61,178 bases of DNA, taken from NCBI GenBank assembly GCA_947478685.1, contig CANJWO010000004.1, positions 1 to 61,178 on the forward strand, read 5' to 3'. Shown here piece after piece: positions 45,201 to 52,959 of the stretch; position 1 is the first letter of the stretch; every line of letters begins with the position of its first letter. Origin of the DNA: Chlamydiota bacterium. Its GTDB lineage: Bacteria; Chlamydiota; Chlamydiia; Chlamydiales; 2-12-FULL-49-11. The position numbers were made by a program, and so were the translations under genes. The notes beneath the pieces were generated by a model. The model searched no databases, had not been told where the DNA came from, and saw only the letters and a list, made by a program, of their open reading frames with translations.

Positions 45201-47084
45201 GGTGATGTTCACGCTAAGATCTCTTTAAAAGAGAATATTTGGGAGATCGATCTTACCTCGGGTAAATTTCATTGTGATGTAAAAAAAGAGTTTGAAAGCT
45301 GGAGAGTAAACCATTTATGTTTAGCTGGATTTGAAATTAGTGGAGAGCTTAAAAAAAGTGAGATTGGGTTTGTGATATCTAATTTGAAAGGAGTTGGAGA
45401 GAGCTCTCTCTTTTCATTTAAGGAGGGTTTTTTTGTACCAGAAAAAAGGCGTATCACGCTCCCTATTCAAGAGGCTCTTATAGATTTTAAAGAGTGTTTT
45501 CCAAAATTAGGTGAGGGAAGGGTAAGTTTAGGTGGAGTTTTAGAGATTGATTTTTCTAAAGGATTTAGCAATTCCTTCGTAGAAGGAAAACTCAAGCTTG
45601 AGGCTGAAAAAGATCATTTACAAGCTGTATCGATCTCTGAGCTCTATCTGATTTATAATTTAGATAGAGGACTAGTTATCAAGGATAGCATTTTTGAGCT
45701 CACATATGAAAATGCAAAATGTTTAGTTGAAGTGCCTTTTGGCTCTTACTCTTTTATTGATAAGTTATGGCAAGTTTATCAGATCAAAACAAGTTATGGC
45801 GATCCTGAAATCCAATGTTTGCTTAATAAAATAGGGTTGCAAATGGATCTTCCTAAAAACAATTCTGGAAAAACAGAAGTTGTCCTTGATATCGAATTTT
45901 CAGAAGATCAGTTTCAGACCAGCTGCGCTTTTGGGCCAGGAAATTATGTGTGGAAAGGAAAAGAGATTTTTTTAAAAGAGATGAGATGGTTTTATGATAA
46001 AAATCATCTCGATATCGATACAGTTCTCCCTTTTTGGGGATCGGAATTTACCATTCATGCGAAAGTCTATCCAGACGATATGGGACTTGCCATCATAGAG
46101 GGTTTTGAAAAAGATGTAGAGGAGAGAGCTCTCTATATAGAATGTAGGTTGCTTGATCCTGAAGGCCTATCTATTCAAAAATTTCAAGGTAATTTGTTTG
46201 GTCTTGATTTTCAATTTCTCCCTAAAAATAAGATGGAAGAGTGGGTCTTTCTTGGTGATGTAAAAATTGACGTTGGCTCCTTGAAGAGAGTTGTAGGGCC
46301 TGATGTAAAGCAGCTCATTGACGAACTTAAATTTCATAAAGGCTATGAATTAAAAGGTGAGCTCACCTTAAAAAAAGATAATTTAGCTGCATCAAGCTTT
46401 GAAGGATATTTGAAAGGACGTGATTTTGATTTTCTTGGATATATGTTTAAGACGCTTTTAGCAAATATAAGTATTGATCAGAATGGGGTCTCTCTTAAAG
46501 ATCTTTCTATTAGTGATGAGGGGGTCACAGTAGCGATTCCGGAGCTTAAGATAGATGTTTCGGGAAAAGGGGATCTATCGATGCGTATTCCTGAGATCAC
46601 GATTGACGAGTTGAGACCTTCACTATTAAAGAAAAAACATGTCCATCAAAGATTGAAACCATTTTGCATTAAAACAATGGTCTTCCAAGATGTTACAGGA
46701 AATTTAGCCGACGAGAGATCTTTTACCGGTAGAGGCCATCTAAAATTTCATAACACATTTAAAGAGGGGCATAACTTATTAGATATTCCGATTGAGATTA
46801 TTAGCAGATTGGGACTCGATATAGGTCTTCTTGTCCCTATTCAAGGCGAACTTGATTATGTCTTGAAAAATGGCAAACTTGTTTTTACAAAATTAAAAAA
46901 TAGCTTCAGCGAGAGCAAACGATCCTATTTCTATCTTTGGAATAAAACAGAATCGTATATTGATTTCTCAGGAAATATGCATATCGATATTCGGATGAAG
47001 CAATACGTCCTATTTAAAATCACTGAATTATTCATCCTCTCAATTCAAGGCCCCCTTGAAAAACCAAAATGCTTCTTGCGATAA
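42216..47084 (+). CDS. Very large AsmA/TamB/YhdP-like envelope protein
   Basis: A 1,622-residue protein with one N-terminal membrane anchor (residues about 10-30, RFLVLSALLVCLALGFSFRHW) and a long beta-rich body of repeating strands (for example FHLHFDFG-like and KISLKENIWEIDLTSGKFH). The C-terminus (GQLDYVLKNGK... MHIDIRMKQYVLFKITELFILSIQGPLEKP) resembles the end region of AsmA-like proteins that bridge inner and outer membranes and carry lipids. Homology is inferred from architecture. The start is TTG at 42216 with no clear ribosome-binding sequence; the comF-like gene overlaps its end by 16 bases. Confidence 0.65.
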   Translation: MKKFLEKKRFLVLSALLVCLALGFSFRHWIFQLGVETYLNSKVPEKNWQFEYERVSLKKGQISFFNITLVTKVPLVECQIERVDLIVKHRGGIHFDFGMKIQAPFISLKQDSESSFSLLDYAKSPFSRLKVDIEEAEVQFIGESEPTKIYFSLVSDEKRRALGTFYLSNKLLARENSNIAMKLYEWPEELILELEFQEASLSWMSQLTRLAKDNKWAKWNVSKGALNGHLWLGVTKNGVVSQANATLRVTDVACAHEENGLQADIESLLIDTTYPSGKKGEIFWQNCALKMDIKGGKIGCRDDEANVDFAICDLSGHLNFHSFKDSEILLKGYLDHRDQMTPIVLSANPSGIDKDTLDVDLKLSESNFLAHLNLSIAREGDDLCVVRGRLKEMDAPELAMLQHAIGFFSPQVKGFQLNKGTVTSELSLRIVKGKVEKVLLDDILADDLEVYWINRDILATCSHLSGSANLDFQHLFSFDMPNWEVNVQNGQLVQGGVKPISIQGISMQLFMCRKVFEPSWIRATYGGIDILLDVVGYYSEADLNMHLSTTGDRLLHLICGGKEDFLRFSQHRIHTDIDFHRQLGYWEVLGKTYLNVIDDWEECARVGFFLSDQIFKESNWKEMIRESVSKGWFETESISCEFMKFVNAYTGADWLLEGMGSFNGTFNGESLDAKIQFSHANFFSPFLDIRLNPSNDPGNARTSDGIVWCNFEKMEWKVNIPLYEALIHDKAHDFYFNDTRGDLCFENGLIQLKKFVTESEGVVFGGSLEFSSPVFKLEIDSLVGNVRQLEKCLQHIPTWKSLHVPFDGQIRTKEGGVSIIYDPDKELVLQVHLELLHGMWEVFQALAVTELSFDFDFSSNEKRALLTSVVGKIPSAFHEGGYCLNGKEIELCLGEDSTLQFDVRLENRVMDLIRCVGVYHLDSKEFQFDRERSHLFSVHPNKIDLSLDSNFFPKVVDLLIDIPLQEAENYGKILADMKIIGEEPIELFNKIYDWEGDVHAKISLKENIWEIDLTSGKFHCDVKKEFESWRVNHLCLAGFEISGELKKSEIGFVISNLKGVGESSLFSFKEGFFVPEKRRITLPIQEALIDFKECFPKLGEGRVSLGGVLEIDFSKGFSNSFVEGKLKLEAEKDHLQAVSISELYLIYNLDRGLVIKDSIFELTYENAKCLVEVPFGSYSFIDKLWQVYQIKTSYGDPEIQCLLNKIGLQMDLPKNNSGKTEVVLDIEFSEDQFQTSCAFGPGNYVWKGKEIFLKEMRWFYDKNHLDIDTVLPFWGSEFTIHAKVYPDDMGLAIIEGFEKDVEERALYIECRLLDPEGLSIQKFQGNLFGLDFQFLPKNKMEEWVFLGDVKIDVGSLKRVVGPDVKQLIDELKFHKGYELKGELTLKKDNLAASSFEGYLKGRDFDFLGYMFKTLLANISIDQNGVSLKDLSISDEGVTVAIPELKIDVSGKGDLSMRIPEITIDELRPSLLKKKHVHQRLKPFCIKTMVFQDVTGNLADERSFTGRGHLKFHNTFKEGHNLLDIPIEIISRLGLDIGLLVPIQGELDYVLKNGKLVFTKLKNSFSESKRSYFYLWNKTESYIDFSGNMHIDIRMKQYVLFKITELFILSIQGPLEKPKCFLR

Positions 47085-47596
47085 CAAGATTTCTATTCCC
47101 TAAAGTTTGTCTCTATTGTAGAGAGATTCATCCAGACAAAGGCTTGCTTTGTGAAAGGTGTCTAGTTGGTTTGGATTTACTCTTTCCTAGGGGAAGGTGC
47201 TATACTTGTTTTAGAGAGAGTGAGCGGCGAAAATGTCTCGCCTGTTTTAAACAGCCCTCGCCATGGTATCAGGCGGGAGCTCTCTTCTCGAGCTATAGCT
47301 CGGGCACTGTGTTATTGCAAGATCCTGACCGCTTTGGAAGGGAGATCGCAGCTTTTTTTATCATCCAATACATCAGAATGAGATGGCCCCTTCCAGATGC
47401 CTTTTATGTAGAAGGTGATTTAAAGCCGATCTCTTCCTATATACGTAAATTTCTCCCAATAAAAAGAGCCTCAAAAAGAATAGAGTATGGTGGAAAAAAA
47501 ATTCTCTACTTTACAAAAGATGCAGCTGAATGTGAGATTCCCGAATTTCTTTTAGGATCAAGAATCTATCTCCTCTCATATACCCACTTTGATTAA
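47069..47596 (+). CDS. ComF-like protein lacking a recognisable phosphoribosyltransferase motif
   Basis: A 175-residue protein. The N-terminal 65 residues hold the ComF-type double zinc motif: FPKVCLYCREIH, GLLCERCLVGL, GRCYTCFRE and RKCLACFKQPSP, followed by YQAGALFSSYSSGTVLL as in ComF. The PRPP-binding loop normally present near the C-terminus is absent, and the protein is about 50 residues shorter than typical ComF (about 230). It may have lost enzyme-like function while keeping its zinc domain for DNA uptake or another role. It starts inside the large AsmA-like gene's last codons. Confidence 0.75.
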   Translation: MLLAITRFLFPKVCLYCREIHPDKGLLCERCLVGLDLLFPRGRCYTCFRESERRKCLACFKQPSPWYQAGALFSSYSSGTVLLQDPDRFGREIAAFFIIQYIRMRWPLPDAFYVEGDLKPISSYIRKFLPIKRASKRIEYGGKKILYFTKDAAECEIPEFLLGSRIYLLSYTHFD

Positions 47597-47597
47597 T

Positions 47598-48938
47598 TTA
47601 TGACTCTAAGTTTTGTTTGGTCATTTGGATTTGCCTGCGGAGGGTTTCATCGGTCTCTAGCTGCTTTTTGATTTTGTTCCAAGAGTGAAGTAGGGTTGAG
47701 TGAGTTTTGCCACCGAAGGAGGAGGCAAGTTTCATTAATGACTCGTTAATCAGCTCTTTAGCAAGATACATGGCTACTTGGCGAGGGAACGCAACCTCTT
47801 TTTTTCTGTTAGAACCTCTAAGATCTTGAACACGCACATTGAACATGGATGAAACACTTTTAAGAATGCTCTCTACAGTCACTTTCTTTTGGGGAACGTA
47901 TTGAAAGAGTTCGCTCAAAGTAGTTTCGACAATTTCTTGAGTGATCTCAGTTTGAATAAGGCCGCAGTATGCGCTCAATCTGTTAATCGCCCCTTCAAGT
48001 TGACGAACGTTATTAAAGATGTGTTCTGCAATAAAAAAAGCTACTTTTTGTGGGATTTTTAGACCCTTTCTCTCGGCTTTGTATTGAAGGATGGCAACTC
48101 TTGTTTCTAAGTCAGGGATACCAATATTTGCAACTAGGCCCCATTCCATACGTGCAATCAGGCGTTCAGAAAGTTTGAGAGCGCTAGGAGGCTTATCACT
48201 TGTAATTACGATCTGTTTATTCTGATTAATCAGTGCCTCAAATGTGTTGCAAAACTCCTCTTCAAAGTTAAGTCTGTTTTGTAGAAACTGAATATCATCG
48301 ACTAGAAGTATATCAAGATTTCGGTAAAACTTTTTCATTTGATCGACCGTTTTATTTCTTAGGCTGTCTACAAGATCGTTAATGAACTGTTCAGTTGTGA
48401 TGCATTGTACTTTGACCTTTTTGTGCTGCTCTTTACAATAGTGGCCAATGCTGTGCAAAAGGTGTGTCTTTCCAAGGCCAACACCACCATGAATAAACAG
48501 AGGGTTGTACGATTTTCCTGGGCGGAGTGCAACACCGAGTGCTGCAGATTTTACAAACTGATTGGAGGGACCTTCAATAAAATGCCCGAATGTATAACCA
48601 AGATTAAGTTTAATCTCATATTTTGAATCAATCTCTTTTTTCTCTTCAATGAAAACAGGTTCAGAAACTGTCTCATCTCTCCTTGGTTCTTTGATCACAA
48701 AGCGAATTGAAGGTTCACCTTTATTATTTAAAGGAAAGTAAGAGACAAGCTCATGTCTGTAATTTGAAAGTAGATAGTCTTGAACAAAAACATTCGGCAC
48801 TTCAAGTACAATATCGCTATCGTTTGATTCAACAAAATGGATGGGTGCGATCCAGTTTTGAAATTCAGCAAGAGAACATTTTTTCTGAAGGAGCCCTACA
48901 AATTCTCCCCAAATCTCTTGTGCATCTTTCACCAACAT
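47598..48938 (-). CDS. dnaA2: Chromosomal replication initiator DnaA, second chlamydial type
   Basis: 446 aa. Domain I at the N-terminus ([21 protein letters not shown]), AAA+ core with Walker [17 protein letters not shown] and Walker [11 protein letters not shown], sensor-type [10 protein letters not shown], and the domain IV DNA-binding signature [31 protein letters not shown]. Chlamydiae typically have two dnaA genes; its position among CT276-CT272-like genes marks it as the second (CT275) copy. Its leader holds one DnaA-box-like GTTTCCACA (near 48987). Confidence 0.95.
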   Translation of the reverse strand: MLVKDAQEIWGEFVGLLQKKCSLAEFQNWIAPIHFVESNDSDIVLEVPNVFVQDYLLSNYRHELVSYFPLNNKGEPSIRFVIKEPRRDETVSEPVFIEEKKEIDSKYEIKLNLGYTFGHFIEGPSNQFVKSAALGVALRPGKSYNPLFIHGGVGLGKTHLLHSIGHYCKEQHKKVKVQCITTEQFINDLVDSLRNKTVDQMKKFYRNLDILLVDDIQFLQNRLNFEEEFCNTFEALINQNKQIVITSDKPPSALKLSERLIARMEWGLVANIGIPDLETRVAILQYKAERKGLKIPQKVAFFIAEHIFNNVRQLEGAINRLSAYCGLIQTEITQEIVETTLSELFQYVPQKKVTVESILKSVSSMFNVRVQDLRGSNRKKEVAFPRQVAMYLAKELINESLMKLASSFGGKTHSTLLHSWNKIKKQLETDETLRRQIQMTKQNLES

Positions 48939-49109
48939 CTACAAACTCCTCCACTTATATCTGCACATCTTTAGTTATGAACAATGTTTCCACAACATCT
49001 TCTAAAGGTGTAATTTACGATCAAAATTTAACACCTCCCAAATAACAATACAAGGAGATTTCTGAATATATTGGATAACCTGTTTAGCATCAGCCGAAAA
49101 AAAAGATAC

Positions 49110-49505
49110 TTACTGATAAGCTAAGATGAGGGCTTCGGCTTGGCCTGAAATCTTTAAATCTGGATGGCTTTTTAGAACAGCGGCCTGTTCAAGTCCTTGT
49201 CTATGATAGCCTAATAGAAAAAGTGCTTTTGCGCGATTGATTAGGGTAGGGGGACTATTAGGATCATACTGTAAGGCTCTATCAAAAAAGTTAAGGGCCA
49301 TTAGATTATCACCCAGCTCTAGATGAAGGGCGCCTAAGGTTTGAAGATCGTAACTTGATTCAGGACAAAGAACTACGAGGGCATCAAAGAATTTCATCGC
49401 GATCTTATAATGACCTTGTTTGATGTAAGAATAGGCGACAAAACGAAGATCGTTCACCTCCTCTTCTGACCAACCTAAAAGATCCATCCAATGAATTTCA
49501 CTCAT
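49110..49505 (-). CDS. TPR protein, T3SS-chaperone-like
   Basis: 131 aa made mainly of three tetratricopeptide repeats (DLRFVAYSYIKQGHYKIAMKFFDAL, YDLQTLGALHLELGDNLMALNFFDRAL, PTLINRAKALFLLGYHRQGLEQA). Its size and repeat count match class II type III secretion chaperones of the SycD/LcrH type, and its place between dnaA2 and the next conserved gene matches CT274 (from memory). A direct role in secretion is inference. Confidence 0.82.
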   Translation of the reverse strand: MSEIHWMDLLGWSEEEVNDLRFVAYSYIKQGHYKIAMKFFDALVVLCPESSYDLQTLGALHLELGDNLMALNFFDRALQYDPNSPPTLINRAKALFLLGYHRQGLEQAAVLKSHPDLKISGQAEALILAYQ

Positions 49506-49516
49506 GCATATCCTTT

Positions 49517-50035
49517 TTATCCTTTGCAGTAGCGATAACGCTCTGAGGTGATTTGTGCCATGATTTTATTCAAAACCTGAATACTTTGCATCATATCAAT
49601 TAGTGCATTGGCTTCTTTATCAATCAGTTTTACCTCTTCTTCACTTTCCCAAGAGGGCTGATGCTGCTTTTTTCTCTCATCATCACGCTTATCTTTCTCA
49701 CTCTTCCGTTTTTCCTGAATTCTACCCATTTGAAGTTCTAATAGTTCAGCGGGGCCAAGTTTAGGGGCAAGCTGGTGAGTGAAAAGCCGCCCTTTTTGAT
49801 CGTTATACTTCTCGGGCGGCGGCATATTGCTCCAAGTCTTCCCCTTGGTCCCTAACTCAAACAAGATTTGATAGTCTGTAACTATCATAGGTTCAAATAT
49901 ATCAGTAGATAATTGAGAGGCAATCGATCTGCCGTTAGAGATCATTTCCTCATCAAAATACTTTCTATTCTGCTCATAATGAATGTAGGATTGAATTCCT
50001 ATATCATCGATGGTTTTGGTCGATTTTGTGCTCAT
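49517..50035 (-). CDS. Conserved chlamydial hypothetical protein (CT273-like position)
   Basis: 172 aa, hydrophilic and highly charged with a KRKSEKDKRDDERKKQHQ stretch at about residues 111-130 and a helical C-terminus (ALIDMMQSIQVLNKIMAQI). No membrane segment. It ends 11 bases before the TPR gene, on the same strand, so the two are likely co-transcribed. Gene order supports orthology with CT273; the biochemical role is unknown. Confidence 0.72.
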   Translation of the reverse strand: MSTKSTKTIDDIGIQSYIHYEQNRKYFDEEMISNGRSIASQLSTDIFEPMIVTDYQILFELGTKGKTWSNMPPPEKYNDQKGRLFTHQLAPKLGPAELLELQMGRIQEKRKSEKDKRDDERKKQHQPSWESEEEVKLIDKEANALIDMMQSIQVLNKIMAQITSERYRYCKG

Positions 50036-50154
50036 ACCCCCGTCATAGCAAATGAGCTATTTTGTGACTAGCAGTTATAGTCATTTGACTTAAAATTTGA
50101 ATTGATAGAGAGGCCTTGATATCCTTACTAGTGTAACTGTCAGGTGAATATAGT

Positions 50155-50448
50155 TTATAGTCTCCAAATGAGGTTTAGGGTATCTACCTTCCTCATAACT
50201 TCCTTTGAAATTTCTTCAGTATCATAGCATATCCTTCCTGCCATTATGATATTAGGATGTTTTCCTTGGGCCTCTCTTGTAGCTATCTCATCTGGAGTAT
50301 ATAGTGCTTTTTTTGCTAGTTCTGTAAGATCGCCCATATTTTTGCATATGGATGGGTCTATTTCCACCTTCTCATACTTACCTTCTATAGATTTAAATAA
50401 TACTTTAAATGCCTCTGATGAACCGGATGAACCTACTGGGTCTGACAT
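50155..50448 (-). CDS. Ubiquitin-like protein without a diglycine tail
   Basis: 97 aa with AGAGG nine bases before ATG. After a flexible Ser/Gly leader (MSDPVGSSGSSEA), the rest aligns with eukaryotic ubiquitin: FKVLFKSIEGKYEKVEIDPS matches the first hairpin of ubiquitin (6 of 20 identical and most others similar), and a 33-residue C-terminal block containing IIMAGR and ending TLNLIWRL matches the segment with LIFAGK and STLHLVLRL (11 of 33 identical without gaps). The Leu8-Ile44-Val70 patch corresponds to Ile, Ile and Ile here. The protein stops at the residue equal to Leu73, so no RGG tail. Lys6, Lys11 and Lys63 equivalents are present; Lys48 is Arg. It could mimic ubiquitin in the host. 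The match was found by eye. Confidence 0.7.
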   Translation of the reverse strand: MSDPVGSSGSSEAFKVLFKSIEGKYEKVEIDPSICKNMGDLTELAKKALYTPDEIATREAQGKHPNIIMAGRICYDTEEISKEVMRKVDTLNLIWRL

Positions 50449-50690
50449 AAATATACCTCTTAATTAATGGTATTTCTAAATAAATATATTATTTAAATTT
50501 ATGCAAGGCATATCTTGTGTTGGATAAAAAGTAATTTAACATGCTTTAAATAAGCATATTAAATTAATAATTTTAGGGTCAAGCTTTGAGTGTTTGAGTT
50601 TCAATCTCACTCAAACCTGATCCTATTTTCTTAAGCTATATTCTGGTTTTTTAGCTTTTTGGGGGTGGATTAAAAATTATTTTAACAATT

Positions 50691-50705
50691 CCCACTGGTT
50701 CCCAC
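50691..50705 (-). promoter_or_regulatory. Upstream MraZ-box-like pair (minus orientation)
   Basis: CCCAC at 50691-50695 and again at 50701-50705, i.e. two GTGGG units on the minus strand at a 10-base period. The spacing is that reported for MraZ operators (TGGGN repeats with 5-base spacers). Confidence 0.5.
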
Positions 50706-50832
50706 TTTTTTATTTTTGCAAATAGGGCTTTGATAGTCTTTTGCTTGTGTGCAATTAATTTTTTTAAAGGTTGAGGGTAAGTGGGGGTTTTATCCAAAAT
50801 CGCTTGCGAAGTTTGTGATCAATTGTTAGTAT

Positions 50833-50847
50833 GTGGGAAATTGTGGG
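50833..50847 (+). promoter_or_regulatory. MraZ-box-like pair at the mraZ start
   Basis: GTGGG at 50833-50837 and 50843-50847, a 10-base period, with a further partial TGG at 50853-50855. They sit immediately before the likely mraZ ATG (50852) and in front of any ribosome-binding sequence. A single GTGGG also lies near 50782. Likely an autoregulatory site. Confidence 0.6.
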
Positions 50848-50851
50848 AAAT

Positions 50852-51385
50852 ATGGCGAAGTCCTTTTTTAGTGGCTCTTATAGTGCGAAGCTTGATGAGA
50901 AGAACAGATTTGTTCTTCCTCAAGAACTCCGCTATCAGCTCGTAGAGGACGGAAAGCTAGAATTTACAATTGCTTTGAGTATGGGTGGATGTCTTGCGAT
51001 TTATAAAAAAAGTGACATCACAGAGATCGTAGAAAGATTTAAAAAGAAGCAACACATTGCAAAATTTCAGAAATTTTTCACCCTTTTCTTTTCGACATTG
51101 GTTGAAGCAACTTGTGACAAAGTTGGAAGAATTATGATCCCTTCTGTTTTGAAAAATGGAGTGGGAATGAAACAAGAAGTTATTATTGCAGGGGCTCTTA
51201 ACAAAATAGAGCTTTGGCCGAAAGAAGTTTATGATAGAGATCTTGCTAAATTTATCGGTGGCGAGGCTGAAGGGGATTTACAAATGATGATGGAAGAGGC
51301 GTTTTCTTTACTCTCAGATGAGGAAGAATCAAACGGAATCGAAAATGCAGTTGAAAGAGTGCAAAATGAGGTCGTAAAACTATGA
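50852..51385 (+). CDS. mraZ: Transcriptional regulator MraZ
   Basis: Two AbrB/SpoVT-type DNA-binding halves: FSGSYSAKLDEKNRFVLPQELR near the start and EATCDKVGRIMIPSVLKNG in the second half. MraZ controls the division and wall (dcw) cluster, of which this is the first gene. ATG at 50852 (MAKSFFSG) fits the family; the frame also begins at ATG 50831, but those seven codons are the GTGGG repeats. About 177 aa with an acidic, non-conserved C-terminus. The rsmH start overlaps its stop (ATGA). Chlamydia trachomatis lacks this gene as far as I recall. Confidence 0.92.
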   Translation: MAKSFFSGSYSAKLDEKNRFVLPQELRYQLVEDGKLEFTIALSMGGCLAIYKKSDITEIVERFKKKQHIAKFQKFFTLFFSTLVEATCDKVGRIMIPSVLKNGVGMKQEVIIAGALNKIELWPKEVYDRDLAKFIGGEAEGDLQMMMEEAFSLLSDEEESNGIENAVERVQNEVVKL

Positions 51386-52292
51386 CATTACAGAAAGCAC
51401 CCCATATCCCAGTAATGATGGATGAAATGCTTGAATACTTTGCAGATGTTTCTATTAAGGTCTTCTTTGATGGGACATTAGGTGCAGGTGGTCATGCAAA
51501 AGCAATGTTAGAGGCTCACCCCGAAATAGAGATGTATATTGGTTGCGACCAAGATCCAATGGCCTTAGCAATTGCAAAAGAGAATTTAAGTGCTTTTGAG
51601 CACAAGATAAAGTTTATACATGGAAACTTTCTTAATCTAGACCAGATGATCGCATCGGTTGGTGTTAAGCAGGTAGACGGTTTTTTTTTGATTTAGGAGT
51701 GTCATCTATGCAATTTGATGAAGATTTTAGAGGCTTTAGTTTTCAGAAAGAAGGTCCTCTCGATATGCGCATGGATCCTACGACGGATCTTACAGCTAAG
51801 GATGTTGTGAATGAAATGTCCGAAGATGATTTAGGGGTTATTTTCAGAGATCTCGGAGAAGAGAGATTTTGGAGAAGAGGCGCTAGGGCAATTGTAGATG
51901 CACGCAAAAAGAAGACAATTGTTACAACAACAGAGCTTGCAGGGGTAATTGAGAAGGCGATTTCTAGAAAAGAGGGAATCCATCCTGCAACAAGAATATT
52001 TCAAGCTATCCGAATCTATATTAATAAGGAGCTTGAATCGATTGAGGGATCCTTAAAAAAAGCGATAGATGTCTTAGCCCCAGGTGGAAAAATTGGCGTT
52101 CTCAGTTTTCATAGCCTAGAAGATAGAATTGTAAAAAACATTTTTCGTGATGCAGCAAAGTCTATAAAAGGACTTGATCAAAAGCCGTTACTTGCCCTTT
52201 TAACAAAAAAACCTAGAGTCCCAACTCCACAAGAGAAGAGGATTAATCGTAGATCTAGAAGTGCTAAGTTGCGTTTTGCTGAAAAACTATGA
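51382..52292 (+). pseudogene. rsmH: rRNA small subunit methyltransferase H, split by a -1 frameshift at a T9 run
   Basis: RsmH (MraW) methylates N4 of C1402 in 16S rRNA. Two adjoining frames carry one complete enzyme. The first (51382-51696) has HIPVMMDEMLEYF and FDGTLGAGGHAKAML and breaks after QVDGFF. The second (frame from about 51690; first in-frame ATG 51699) continues with DLGVSSMQFDEDFRGFSFQ and ends in GVLSFHSLEDRIVKNIF and RRSRSAKLRFAEK. Normal reading VDGxxxDLGVSS would need ten Ts where nine occur (51681-51689). The gene may be read by slippage, be a sequencing error, or be truly broken. All family motifs remain, so recent decay or no decay is most likely. Confidence 0.9.
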
Positions 52293-52657
52293 AGAAGATT
52301 TTTTTTGTACAAGTTCTTGTATGTGCATTTTCGTGTGGCGGGGTTCTTTACGCCTACGTAAGACAGCAGAACGATGTTACGAAAGTTCGGATAGAGCTCC
52401 CTAGACTCACAAGAGAAGTGAGACAACTAGAGGAGCAAAACTCAAGATTAAGATACGAAATTGAGCGCTTTGAAAATCCAAAACATTTAATGGAACTTGC
52501 TAAGCGTCCAGAATTTAGTCATTTAAAGCACCCTCTTATCGGTGAGATCTTTGTCCTTCAGATTAAAGAAGATCTCCAAGAAGCTAAAGAGGAGAGCAAA
52601 CTCCTCCCAAGAGTTAGAGCAATTTTTGCCCACTCTCTTCCCGAAACTTCAAAATAA
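52289..52657 (+). CDS. ftsL: Cell division protein FtsL
   Basis: 122 aa with a short cytosolic start, one membrane helix (residues about 4-25, IFFVQVLVCAFSCGGVLYAY) and a periplasmic leucine-zipper-like coiled coil (LTREVRQLEEQNSRLRYEIERF). This topology and its place between rsmH and ftsI identify FtsL, a divisome component that supports FtsI. Its ATG overlaps the rsmH stop. About 300 bases with a palindromic repeat separate it from ftsI. Confidence 0.82.
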   Translation: MKKIFFVQVLVCAFSCGGVLYAYVRQQNDVTKVRIELPRLTREVRQLEEQNSRLRYEIERFENPKHLMELAKRPEFSHLKHPLIGEIFVLQIKEDLQEAKEESKLLPRVRAIFAHSLPETSK

Positions 52658-52766
52658 TTTTTCTTTTTTTCTGTATGTTCTATCTCGAGTTTAGGGTTTT
52701 TTAGAAATACATTACAAGAATTCACATATAACATGCTTATAATAAAAATATAAAGAAAACTTGTTC

Positions 52767-52850
52767 ACCACAGAGATCACAGAGCACACAGAGGCGCTAC
52801 GCGCAAAGAATTTGTTATTTTTTCTCTGTGTCCTCTGTGATCTCTGTGGT
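52767..52850. repeat. Palindromic dispersed repeat, copy 3
   Basis: An inverted repeat with CACAGAG-type arms (52767 onward and ending at 52850) around GCGCTACGCGCAAAGAA, nearly identical to the copy at 28,228 and the reverse of copy 1. A short partial copy (CACCGCAGAGACGCAGAGGC) lies at 52901-52920. It interrupts the division cluster between ftsL and ftsI. Confidence 0.85.
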
Positions 52851-52959
52851 GAAAAAATCTTAAAAAACCTATTATCACACAAGCTTGCTCCTAAATTTTT
52901 CACCGCAGAGACGCAGAGGCACTAGAAGAAAAAAGTAAACTACTTTGAGTTGAGAAAAT

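Larger units (their letters stand above)
50449..50851. other. Non-coding leader region of the mraZ division cluster
   Basis: No open frame seen. It contains a hairpin (GTTTGAGT 50592-50599 with ACTCAAAC 50609-50616), two opposed sets of GTGGG repeats described separately, and long T-tracts. A poor promoter-like TTGATA occurs around 50729. It must hold the promoters for the ubiquitin-like gene and the mraZ operon. Confidence 0.6.

Noticed and set aside
48939..49109. Replication origin next to dnaA2
   Set aside because: Only one DnaA-box-like sequence is seen and no AT-rich unwinding region or box cluster, so there is no support for an origin.
51382..52292. Two separate genes in the rsmH region
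   Set aside because: Both halves align end-to-end with one RsmH, and one added T restores the frame.
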